Part shown: positions 45,615-53,643 of the stretch, in pieces
Layout of the letters: the number at the start of each line of letters is the position of its first letter
Position numbering within the stretch: the stretch's first letter is position 1
Source of the DNA: CAJQQK01 sp049116495
Lineage (GTDB): Bacteria > Pseudomonadota > Alphaproteobacteria > Rhizobiales > Hyphomicrobiaceae
Length of the DNA: 64,000 nt
Direction of reading: 5' to 3'
NCBI GenBank assembly: GCA_049116495.1
Contig: JAGDYV010000043.1
Location: 17,327-81,326, forward strand
Notes under the pieces: generated by a model
What the model saw: only the letters and a program-made list of their open reading frames with translations
Told to the model about the DNA's origin: nothing
Database searches by the model: none
Position numbers and translations under genes: made by a program

Positions 45615-47177
45615 ATGGACGCGCTTATTTCCGTCGCCGGTGAAGCGCTAGCCCCTGCGAATGTCGCGTGGGTCTTCTTCGGTGTGACGCTGGGTTATCT
45701 GGTGGGCGCACTACCCGGTCTCGGCAAAGGGACGGCAACGGCAGTTGCGATCCCTCTCACATTCTATTTGGCACCTTTGTCGGCCATCGCCTTTCTGGTT
45801 GGCATTTCCAAGGGATCGACGGCGGGCAGTGCCGTTTCAGCTATCCTGCTGAACACGCCGGGTGAGCCCTCGTCGGCACCAACCGCCATGGCCGGTTATC
45901 CGCTGGCCCGCGCTGGACAGGCCCAGAAGGCCTTGAAGATGGGCTTGTTTGCTTCTGTTATCGGGGACCTGTTCTCGACAATTGTCCTTATTCTTGTCGC
46001 GCAGGAACTGGCGGCGTTTGCGCTCGGCATTGGGCCGGTGGAGCTGACCGCGATCCTGGCGTTCTCAATGGTGTTCATCGCGGGGCTGTCCGGCCGCTCG
46101 ATGATCAAAGGCTTGATCGCTGGTCTGTTCGGCATTCTGGTTTCCTGTATCGGGTTGGAGGTGGAGACGGGTTCGCCACGCCTGACATTTGGGCTGATCG
46201 AACTCTATGACGGTTTGCCGTTGATACCGGTTGCGATCGGTATGCTGGCGCTGTCAGAAATGATGATTCAGATCGGGCAGCGCCGTCGTCTTGAGCAGGA
46301 GGCTGACCTGTTGGCCGGCTCGTCAAAACGCGAAGACAACATCGTCACGCTCGACGATTGGCGCCGCTGTTTGCGTCCAATCGTGCGCGGTTCGATTATC
46401 GGCACGATTATCGGCATCCTGCCGGGACTGGGTGCGAGTGTTGGGTCATTCCTGTCCTATGGTGCGGAGCGGCGCGCGAGCGGTCGCGGTTCGGATTTCG
46501 AGGAAAGTGGCGCAATCGAGGGCGTCGCGGCGGCGGAAAGTGCGGACAATGCGGTTGTACCGGCGTCGCTCGTTCCGCTGTTTGCCATTGGTATTCCAGG
46601 AAGCGTCATTGCCGCGATCCTGATTGGTGCCTTTACGATCCAGGGCATAACCCCGGGGCCATTGTTGTTCATTGAAAACAAGGACCTGATCCTCGGCGTT
46701 TATGTCTCGATGCTGGCAGCCAGCCTCATCCTGTTGGTGATCGGCTATTTCGGACAGAACGTCTTCGCGCGCATTGTGCGCGTGTCGCCATCGCTGGTAA
46801 TGCCGGTCGTCGTATTTCTGTGCTGCATCGGATCATACCTTCAAGGCGGCGGCGTTTTCGGCATTGGCGTCATGGTAATTTTCGGTGTCATCGGATTTTT
46901 TTCGAAGAAGTACGATTTCTCGTTCGTCACATTCCTGATCGGGTTTGTTGTCGGCCCATCGTTCGAGTTGTCGCTTCGCCAGTCGCTGGGCTTGGTCAAG
47001 AGCTTCGGTGAACTGATGAACCATCCGGTCGCGATCGTGTTTGGCGTATTGGCGGTTGTCGGTGTGTGGCGCCTGACTGTGCTGCAACGCCGTCAAATGG
47101 AGGAGATGGCTGCTCGCGAAGCTGCCGTGCAACTGAGTTCCAAACCAATGGAATCAACTAGGGAGAAAACAACGTGA
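45615..47177 (+). CDS. TctA-like large permease subunit
   Basis: A 520-residue membrane protein of the TctA family. The hallmark segments are the GALPGLGKGTATAVAIPL stretch near the N-terminus, ISKGSTAGSAVSAILLNTPG with GEPSSAPTAMAGYPLARAG, and in the second half GTIIGILPGLGASVGSFLSY with ESADNAV. These give a pseudo-duplicated TctA structure of roughly 12 helices. AAGGGAA lies before the ATG. The stop overlaps the binding-protein start (47174-47177). With TctB and TctC it imports a carboxylate using the ion gradient. Confidence 0.93.
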   Translation: MDALISVAGEALAPANVAWVFFGVTLGYLVGALPGLGKGTATAVAIPLTFYLAPLSAIAFLVGISKGSTAGSAVSAILLNTPGEPSSAPTAMAGYPLARAGQAQKALKMGLFASVIGDLFSTIVLILVAQELAAFALGIGPVELTAILAFSMVFIAGLSGRSMIKGLIAGLFGILVSCIGLEVETGSPRLTFGLIELYDGLPLIPVAIGMLALSEMMIQIGQRRRLEQEADLLAGSSKREDNIVTLDDWRRCLRPIVRGSIIGTIIGILPGLGASVGSFLSYGAERRASGRGSDFEESGAIEGVAAAESADNAVVPASLVPLFAIGIPGSVIAAILIGAFTIQGITPGPLLFIENKDLILGVYVSMLAASLILLVIGYFGQNVFARIVRVSPSLVMPVVVFLCCIGSYLQGGGVFGIGVMVIFGVIGFFSKKYDFSFVTFLIGFVVGPSFELSLRQSLGLVKSFGELMNHPVAIVFGVLAVVGVWRLTVLQRRQMEEMAAREAAVQLSSKPMESTREKTT

Positions 47178-48139
47178 TGCGTACTCTGAGAAAACCATTT
47201 CTGACCTCGGTCGCGGCCGTTTTGGCCATCGTTGGCGTATCGGACGCCGCGCAATCGGCTGAGTGGCCGAGCGGGCCGATGACGATGCTGATCGGCTACA
47301 AGGCGGGTGGCGGCACCGATACGAAGGGCCGCGTTCTGGCGAAGATCCTTGCGCGTGAACTTGGCCAGCGGGTCAACGTCATCAACCGGCCCGGTGGTGG
47401 TCAAGCCGTTGCCCTTGAGGGCTTTAAGAACGCCAAGCCCGATGGCAGCACGTTCTTCTTTGGCGCGGTAACAGGGATCACGCTCAACCCTCAGATTAAC
47501 TCCGCCCTCAAGTTCACGGGGGATGACTACGTCTATGCGGGTGGCCTGACGCAATTCCAGCTATCGATGGTCGCGCCCAAATCGGCGACCTATAACGACA
47601 TGGCAGGCCTCATCAAGTACGCCAAGAAGAAGGGCGGCATTAAATATGCGTCGCTCAGCCCGGGTGCGAAAATTGTTATGCAGGCGATTGCCAAACAGGA
47701 AGGCATCAACGTCGATTACATTCCCACCAAGGGCGGCCGCGGCATGGTCCAGCTTGTGATCTCCAAACAGGTTGACTTTGCCTATTCAGGCGGGATCCAG
47801 TCGCGTTATCCAGATCAGATCAAAACGATTGCCGCTGTTTCAACCAGCCGCCTCGGTAACTATCCGGATATCCCAACCCTGGATGAACTTGGCTACAAAG
47901 GCGTCGGTTTTGATGCGCCAACGGTTGTCGCCTTTCCGAAGGGCATCGATGCTGCGATCGTCTCCAAGATGGAGAAAGCGTTGAAGGTCGCGTCAACTGA
48001 CCCGGCGATGATTAAGATCAGCAAGGCAATCAAGATGCCCATCGTCTACATGACGGCGGCTCAGGCTGGCGAGTTGACCAAAACATCAGAAACTGCGATC
48101 GCCAAGATGCTGAAAGCGATCGATTACAAGCAGAAATAG
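47177..48139 (+). CDS. TctC/Bug-type periplasmic solute-binding protein
   Basis: A 320-residue Bug-family receptor with a Sec signal (MRTLRKPFLTSVAAVLAIVG) cleaved near AQSA-EW. Mature start WPSGPMTMLIGYKAGGGTDTK is the family hallmark, followed by NVINRPGGGQ and PTKGGRGMVQ. A GTG at 47174 immediately precedes the ATG; the tctA stop TGA overlaps it as GTGATG. In classical loci the receptor gene comes first, but here it is last. The ligand is probably a carboxylate; the adjacent dehydratase-like enzyme hints at a sugar acid. Confidence 0.9.
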   Translation: MRTLRKPFLTSVAAVLAIVGVSDAAQSAEWPSGPMTMLIGYKAGGGTDTKGRVLAKILARELGQRVNVINRPGGGQAVALEGFKNAKPDGSTFFFGAVTGITLNPQINSALKFTGDDYVYAGGLTQFQLSMVAPKSATYNDMAGLIKYAKKKGGIKYASLSPGAKIVMQAIAKQEGINVDYIPTKGGRGMVQLVISKQVDFAYSGGIQSRYPDQIKTIAAVSTSRLGNYPDIPTLDELGYKGVGFDAPTVVAFPKGIDAAIVSKMEKALKVASTDPAMIKISKAIKMPIVYMTAAQAGELTKTSETAIAKMLKAIDYKQK

Positions 48140-48151
48140 TCTACCCGCGAA

Positions 48152-48177
48152 ACGGACGTGGCTGAGGTCGCGTCCGT
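48152..48177 (+). terminator. hairpin after the TctC gene
   Basis: ACGGACG (48152-48158) and CGTCCGT (48171-48177) pair around a 12-base loop; flanking GAA and CTTC can extend the stem with a bulge. It begins 13 bases after the TctC stop in the convergent gap with the enolase-superfamily gene. No long T-run, so a moderate terminator at best. Confidence 0.5.
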
Positions 48178-48287
48178 CTTCGTTCGGTCAAAACCTGATA
48201 CCCTCAAAGACGTTAGCCGGCGTCAGGTTTGTGCGCCGAGTGTGCCACCAGGGTCTCGTGCTGCTCTTGGTCCATTCGGCAAACGGA

Positions 48288-49460
48288 TCATTTGGGCGGG
48301 TGGCGTCGAACGGCGTCCTCGTTGACATCCGCGCCCCAACCGGGCCCCTTCGGCAGGATCAGTTCGCCAGCTTCGATCCGTGGCGGTTCGGTGATCAAAT
48401 CGTCTTTCCATGGCACATCATCGATATCGATTTCCATGATGCGAAAATTTGGAACGGACGCGCAGAAGTGTGCGCTCATCAACGTTGACAGATGTCCATA
48501 GAAGTTGTGCGGCGCGACGTTGACTTCGTACGCTTCTGCCATCGCGGCAATCTTGATCGACTCTAGGATACCGTTCCAAGGCACGTCGATGATCGCGACA
48601 TCCATCGCGTAATTCTCGAAGTAATCCTTGAACTGGCGGCGCCCAAACAGTGACTCGCAACTGGCCACCGGCGTCTGGATTGACTGGCGAATGTGGCCCA
48701 ACGCACGGGCATCGAACGAGTCGATTTCAACCCACATCAAGCCGTGCCGTTCAAGTGCGCGCGCCAGCCGGATGTAGCCCTCGGTCTTGAAATTGAAGTT
48801 GAGGTCGAGCAGGAATTCGACGCCGTCGCCCGCGCCCTCGCGGAACGCGCTGAGCTGATCATCGAGGGCGGTGATCACATCCGGCGTCAGATTGAGTTCC
48901 GGGCTGCCGGGCGAACGTCCAAAGCCCGGCATGTAGAGCGTCGGGGCACTATCGCCAAAAACAAAAATGCTTGTCTTCAACGCTGTGAAACCCTGATCGC
49001 GAACATGCGCCCCGAGATCTCGGACGTCATCGAGACTGTGCAGTGGCGGCACTCCCATGACCTCGCTGTGATGCAGGCGATACGAGCCACAATGCGACCA
49101 GTAAAGCCGCAGTCGATCGCGGACCGGGCCGGAGAGCAATTCGTAAACCGGGATATCAAGCGCCTTTGCCTTGACGTCCACCAGGGCGTTTTCCAATGCC
49201 GCTATGGCCTGTTGGATCATGCCACCCGGTGCCTGGCGTGTCATGGCGTAGAGGCGGGCCGAGATCTTCTCGACAGCGCGCGGGTCTTCACCGATCAACG
49301 TTTCGGCCAGTTTCAGTATAACACCGGTCAGGCCCTTTGAACCGTAGCTCTCGTTGTACTCAGAGTAACCGACGATCCCCGCGTCAGTCTCGATCTTGAG
49401 GAATGAGAAAACCCGCCAGCCGGCGTCCGCGTGCAAGTCCTTAATGCTGGTAATTTTCAC
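48288..49460 (-). CDS. mandelate racemase/muconate-lactonizing enzyme family (enolase superfamily)
   Basis: A 390-residue Mg2+-dependent enolase-superfamily enzyme that abstracts a proton next to a carboxylate. The N-terminal capping domain starts MKITSIKDLHADAGW. In the barrel, Asp and Asn of FLLDLNFNF and Glu of MWVEIDSFD occupy metal-ligand positions; CESLFGR supplies a third acid. The last strand has VAPHNFYGHLSTLMSAHF, a sequence typical of D-galactonate or related sugar-acid dehydratases, where His acts as base. Convergent with the tripartite transporter operon, it is a candidate catabolic enzyme for that import. The exact sugar acid is not readable. Confidence 0.88.
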   Translation of the reverse strand: MKITSIKDLHADAGWRVFSFLKIETDAGIVGYSEYNESYGSKGLTGVILKLAETLIGEDPRAVEKISARLYAMTRQAPGGMIQQAIAALENALVDVKAKALDIPVYELLSGPVRDRLRLYWSHCGSYRLHHSEVMGVPPLHSLDDVRDLGAHVRDQGFTALKTSIFVFGDSAPTLYMPGFGRSPGSPELNLTPDVITALDDQLSAFREGAGDGVEFLLDLNFNFKTEGYIRLARALERHGLMWVEIDSFDARALGHIRQSIQTPVASCESLFGRRQFKDYFENYAMDVAIIDVPWNGILESIKIAAMAEAYEVNVAPHNFYGHLSTLMSAHFCASVPNFRIMEIDIDDVPWKDDLITEPPRIEAGELILPKGPGWGADVNEDAVRRHPPK

Positions 49461-49627
49461 TGGTTCATCCTTCTTTCGATGTCAACATCCCCTGGTCTCG
49501 GGTATGGATCACGTTGCCGCATCGTCGGCGCGTTGACGACAATTGAACTGGTGCGCGCGATGCTGGGCCTGCAATGCTCAGTGCACTTTGTCCTTCGAAT
49601 GGCAGCGGATACAAGTCGGAGCTACCT

Positions 49628-50065
49628 TCAAAGTGTCTGCTCAAGCATTTCGCCAACCATGACGACTTCGTCGCGCTGGTTCTTCGATTCAACTTCGAAA
49701 CGAATGCGTTTGCGCTCGTCGATCTTCTCAGCGAGCTTGATCACGGTGGTGACGGTGTCTCCGGCGACGACAGGGCGGATGTACTTGGACGAAGCAGAGA
49801 GCAGCGCTGTGCGAATTTTGTAGCGCTCACAGAATTGTACAAGCGGTTGCGACATCAGAGCTGTCGTCATCACGCCATGCGCAATCCGATCCGGGAAGTG
49901 AGTGTTGGCGCGCGCCCAGTCGCCATCCATATGGACCGGGTTGTAACTCTGGATGGCGTGCGCAAACGCATCGATGGCGGCACCATCGATCAACCGCGTG
50001 CTCTCTTCGCGTGCACCCAATGGGAGATCTTCGTAGGTTCCGGTCCAGACGTCTGCTGTCGTCAT
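49628..50065 (-). CDS. MaoC-like hot-dog fold dehydratase
   Basis: A 145-residue hot-dog protein. The region AIQSYNPVHMDGDWARANTHFPDRIAHGVMTTALMSQP is cut here into pieces: the hydratase motif SYNPVHMD (about residues 39-46), then RIAHGVMTTA, both hallmarks of R-specific enoyl-CoA hydratases; YIRPVVAGDTVTTVIKL follows. GAGGAG lies upstream of the ATG at 50065. It is divergent from an LLM oxidoreductase gene and separated by 167 bp from the enolase-superfamily gene. It probably belongs to the CoA-ester chemistry of the following cluster. Confidence 0.85.
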   Translation of the reverse strand: MTTADVWTGTYEDLPLGAREESTRLIDGAAIDAFAHAIQSYNPVHMDGDWARANTHFPDRIAHGVMTTALMSQPLVQFCERYKIRTALLSASSKYIRPVVAGDTVTTVIKLAEKIDERKRIRFEVESKNQRDEVVMVGEMLEQTL

Positions 50066-50410
50066 GGGTGATGCAACTCCTCGTTGGCCGCAGCTGGGCG
50101 GATCGACATTCAGGCCTCCTGCCGGTCGGCCGCTGCAACGGTGATCTCTTGCAGCCGGTCGCCAAGCGCTGTCACTGCTGCGCCGCTTTTCGTCGTTTCA
50201 ATCAACAGCATTGCAGCCTCGACACCGAACGCCGGTGCGGCGTTTTCCACGAGACCGGCACGGCGCGTAAGCCATCGCCGGGCGATAGAGCTTGACGATA
50301 AGGTTTCCCGCGCCGTTCAGTCATGCGACGTTCGGAAATATCTCAAGTGTGTTTCGTTTGCGTGGGGCTTTCCGCCGAACAAGGGCGCCGGAGATGAGCA
50401 GGGCTACATC
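50066..50410. promoter_or_regulatory. divergent intergenic region, about 345 bases
   Basis: Lies between the MaoC-like gene and the LLM gene. An open frame continues the LLM frame back to 50084 but reads as low-complexity Ala/Ser/Arg and does not match the family. No promoter boxes stand out. GGAG near 50391 may assist the LLM start at 50411. Confidence 0.4.
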
Positions 50411-51457
50411 ATGAAACTCACACTTTTTATCGGCGCAGAGCACGGCCGGAATGAATCTCTATCAAAACGCCTGGCCGAACATGGGGAACAGGTCCGGCTG
50501 GCGCGTCAACTCGGGTTCGACGGCGTTACCATCGGCAATCACATGTCGTACGGCGCCACGGCCTGGTTTCCACCGCTGGAGACGCTGATGCGGCTGGCGA
50601 GTGAAGCTGACGGCATGTCGCTTGGCACCTGCATGCTGATCCTGCCGCTCTACGAGCCATTGCATGTCGCCGAGCAGTTCGCGTTGTTGGATGCGGCATG
50701 CGATGGCCGTGCGATCATCGGCGTTGCGCCCGGCTGGACGAGGGACGAGTTCGACGTCATGGCGATCGACTATGATCGCCGGATCAGCCGATACCGCGAA
50801 GGGGTGGAGTTGATCCGACGGCTCTATACCGAGGAGCAAGTGACGTTCAACGGTCAGCATTTCCAGGCAAAGGACCTGAGCCTGGCTCTCAAGACAACGG
50901 CCCGACCACGCCCGCCGATGTGGTTTGGCGGCAGCGTTGACAATGCCGTCAGGCGCGCAGCCAGGCTGGCAGAGCCTCAATTCGGCGATAGCTGGGTGGC
51001 CTCATCGCACCTGCGGGGGCGGGTCATCATCAAGCAGGCGCAGATATTCAAGGACAGCCTCACCGAGCTGGGCAAGCCGTTGCCGTCGGATTTTCCGGTC
51101 CTGCGCAATATCGTGGTAGCACCGGATCGGGGCACGGCGATCCGCGACGTCGGGCCGGCGATCGCTGCAAGCTACAAAGTGTTTGGCGATTGGGGGCTGT
51201 TCAGGAACGTTGTCGGGGACGCAACAACCCATCCTGAATTCGATGATCTCCTGCGCGATCGGTTCGTCATCGGGTCGCCTGAAGAATGTGCTGAAGAGTT
51301 GACACTGTTGATGCAGGAAACCGGTTGCAATCGGCTCATCACGCGCATTCAGTGGCTCGGTATGGAACATGCGCATGTGATGCGGACAATCGAATTGCTC
51401 GGCGAAAAAGTTGCGCCGCTGATGCGCAAAGTCCTGGCGTCGTCCAACGGCAACTAG
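50411..51457 (+). CDS. LLM class flavin-dependent oxidoreductase
   Basis: A luciferase-like TIM-barrel enzyme of 348 residues, MKLTLFIGAEHG at the start. It shows LARQLGFDGVTIGNHMSYG, LGTCMLILPLYEPLHVAEQ, GRAIIGVAPGWTRDEFDVM and SRYREGVELIRRLY, which are the core of the F420/FMN-dependent LLM family, then KTTARPRPPMWFGGS for cofactor phosphate binding. The start at 50411 fits the family beginning. Its stop codon and that of the convergent acyl-CoA dehydrogenase share the tetranucleotide CTAG at 51454-51457. Confidence 0.9.
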   Translation: MKLTLFIGAEHGRNESLSKRLAEHGEQVRLARQLGFDGVTIGNHMSYGATAWFPPLETLMRLASEADGMSLGTCMLILPLYEPLHVAEQFALLDAACDGRAIIGVAPGWTRDEFDVMAIDYDRRISRYREGVELIRRLYTEEQVTFNGQHFQAKDLSLALKTTARPRPPMWFGGSVDNAVRRAARLAEPQFGDSWVASSHLRGRVIIKQAQIFKDSLTELGKPLPSDFPVLRNIVVAPDRGTAIRDVGPAIAASYKVFGDWGLFRNVVGDATTHPEFDDLLRDRFVIGSPEECAEELTLLMQETGCNRLITRIQWLGMEHAHVMRTIELLGEKVAPLMRKVLASSNGN

Positions 51458-52611
51458 CTGCGATAGGCCGGAATGCCGGTCAGCTCGCGCCCCTCGATGA
51501 GGGTCAGGATCTGGTTTGTGCCATCCGGGATCGGCATCATGCGAATATCTCGGTACATCTGCTCAAGGCCAAGCTCACGGGCGACGCCCATTGCACCATG
51601 AATGTGCATCGCTGCTGATATGGCCTGTTCGCACGCCGCAATTGATTGGCGCTTGGCCATGGCCGTGATCTGATTGGCACGCTCTCCGGCATCGATGCGC
51701 GACAAGGCGTAATAGCACAGCAACCGGCTTGTGGTGACGGCCGCTGAGATGTCGGCGATCTGCTCTTGAATGAGCTGGTGGGCGGCGATTGCCTTGCCAA
51801 ACTGGCGGCGCTCCTTTGCGTACTCGATCGCCTTGTCCAGCGCCTGCTGGGCCATGTTTGCGGCACACAGTCCGATGAACGGTCGATTGCCCATCCACGT
51901 CAAAGTCAAGCTGCGCGCGGCGTCGCCAGCCTGGCCAAGTTTGTTGGCCGCGGGCACCCAGGTGTTGTCGAATACGGCTTCGCCGAGATGACCTTGACGC
52001 AAGCCGAGAGTCGGAATCTCGCGCGCCTCGAACGGCGACTGTTCCTGATCGACGAGCAACCGCACCATGTGCGCGAGCCCTTGGTCATCCTTGCCCATTG
52101 CACCCGTTACATTGACGACGTCGGCGATCGAGATGTTCGAGATCCACATCTTGCGGCCGGTCACGCGAAAGCCATCGCCGTCCTGCGTGACGCGTGTTTC
52201 GATGCCCCGTGGATCCGACCCGGCGCCCGGTTCGGTGGTCGCCGTACAGGCCAGTTTGCGCGATGCGAGAATGTCAGCGAGCACGCCATCGCGCTGCGCG
52301 TCGGTGCAATCGCCGCTGACCCGTGCCGCTGTGACTTCCTGCGAGAGCACGCCGAAAAAGGCATTGGCCGGCAGCTGCTCATACATCAGACCGAGTTCAA
52401 GCATCGACAGTTCCGTGCCGCCCATCGCGGTCGGGACGCGGCCGCCGATCATGCCGATCTCTGAGCAGGCCTGAAGTATCTTGCGCATGGCATCCTTGGG
52501 CAGTGGCACATCCGGGTCATGTGCATCGAGCACCGGTTGGATGTCCTGGCTGACCATGCGCCGGGCTGAGTCCTGGATGAGCTGCTGCTCGTGCGTCAGA
52601 TCAAAGTCCAC
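51454..52611 (-). CDS. acyl-CoA dehydrogenase with Asp at the usual catalytic Glu position
   Basis: A 385-residue acyl-CoA dehydrogenase with GTG start (52611; AGGGAA upstream). TTEPGAGSDPRGIETR, the beta-domain KMWISNISIADV, ALDKAIEYAKERRQFGKAI and IHGAMGVARELGLEQMYRD are all standard. The segment that normally reads EGT (the base of medium- and short-chain enzymes) is PDGTNQI, giving Asp at about residue 363. Some family members put their base elsewhere, so activity is still possible. It is downstream of a BadH-like SDR (40-bp gap). In this context it could dehydrogenate an alicyclic acyl-CoA. Confidence 0.9.
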   Translation of the reverse strand: MDFDLTHEQQLIQDSARRMVSQDIQPVLDAHDPDVPLPKDAMRKILQACSEIGMIGGRVPTAMGGTELSMLELGLMYEQLPANAFFGVLSQEVTAARVSGDCTDAQRDGVLADILASRKLACTATTEPGAGSDPRGIETRVTQDGDGFRVTGRKMWISNISIADVVNVTGAMGKDDQGLAHMVRLLVDQEQSPFEAREIPTLGLRQGHLGEAVFDNTWVPAANKLGQAGDAARSLTLTWMGNRPFIGLCAANMAQQALDKAIEYAKERRQFGKAIAAHQLIQEQIADISAAVTTSRLLCYYALSRIDAGERANQITAMAKRQSIAACEQAISAAMHIHGAMGVARELGLEQMYRDIRMMPIPDGTNQILTLIEGRELTGIPAYRS

Positions 52612-52651
52612 GCTGTAATTTCCCTATTTATTTGCGCCGCATATAAAATGG

Positions 52652-53440
52652 TTACGGCATCACGAAACCGCCGTTGACACTGATGACCTGCCCGGTAACC
52701 CAGGCTGCCTTGTCGCTCGCCAGATAGGCAATCATGCCGGCAATGTCTTCCGGCTCGCCGATCCGCCCGACGGGATAGCGCCGGTTCACTTTGCGCGTGT
52801 ACGACGCGTATTTCTCTTCGCCCATTGATTGTCGTATCTCGGCTTCGCGGTTCTGGCGCAGCTCCGTATTGGTGGCGCCGGGCGAGACAACGTTCATCGT
52901 GATGCCGTGCACGCCGACCTCCTGGGCAACGGACTTCACCAATGCGACGACACCCCCCTTGGCGGCAGCATAATAGGAAAGACGTGCTTGCCCGACCCGT
53001 GCCGCATCCGACGCAAGAAAGATCATGCGCCCATGACCGCGATCGATCATGCCGGGTAGCAATCCATGCATGACGTTCATCGGCCCGCTCAGACAGACGC
53101 CGAGCATCCGGTCCCAATCCGATTTTTCTGAGTCAACGAAGGTCTTGTTGTCAAGGATGGCGGCGCTGTTGATCAGAATATCGGGCGGCGCGAGTATTTC
53201 ACTGACGGAGTTGATCATCGCGGCAACGGCATCCGGCGAAGAGATATCAGCAGGCGCTGCGATGGCGTCGACCCCGAACTCGCTTCGCAGCGTCTCGGCG
53301 CCACGCGTGATGCCTTCTTCGTCGATATCAACCAGCGCGATCCTGGCGCCATCCTCGGCGAGGGCGCGGGCTGACGCGAAACCAATGCCACGGGCGCCGC
53401 CGGTGATGAGCGCGCACTTGTCCTTAAGTCCGATATCCAT
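52652..53440 (-). CDS. SDR, BadH-like (2-hydroxycyclohexanecarboxyl-CoA dehydrogenase type)
   Basis: A 262-residue SDR with TGGARGIG (about 13-20), a NSAA variant of NNAG (91-94), Ser144 and Tyr157-Lys161 in YYAAAK. The passage FLASDAARVGQ and the following GITMNVVSPGATNTEL closely follow BadH of Rhodopseudomonas palustris (IASDAARVG, GITVNVVCPGPTDT) as I remember it. BadH oxidises the hydroxyacyl-CoA before ring opening by BadI, and a BadI-like gene lies at 56627. ATG 53440 with GGAG upstream is used instead of 53503. It is upstream of the acyl-CoA dehydrogenase and divergent from the tandem CoA-transferase. Confidence 0.8.
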   Translation of the reverse strand: MDIGLKDKCALITGGARGIGFASARALAEDGARIALVDIDEEGITRGAETLRSEFGVDAIAAPADISSPDAVAAMINSVSEILAPPDILINSAAILDNKTFVDSEKSDWDRMLGVCLSGPMNVMHGLLPGMIDRGHGRMIFLASDAARVGQARLSYYAAAKGGVVALVKSVAQEVGVHGITMNVVSPGATNTELRQNREAEIRQSMGEEKYASYTRKVNRRYPVGRIGEPEDIAGMIAYLASDKAAWVTGQVISVNGGFVMP

Positions 53441-53643
53441 GGCATCGCTCCGTTGCGTATCCGGGTCCCCTTGCAGCCTAAATAAGATCCGGAGCGTGTT
53501 CAATGAACCGGCGATCGATCATCAGATGCTGGCCCATGAGGCACGGGTGCGGAACGATCACATCGAAGATCAGCGACGTCTTCAATGCCAATCTCTGCGC
53601 GATATAGTCGGCGCGACAATGTCGTCGACCATCGGGAGTTGAC

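Noticed and set aside
50084..50410. N-terminal extension of the second LLM oxidoreductase
   Set aside because: The family begins at MKLTLF (50411); the extra 109 residues are low-complexity.
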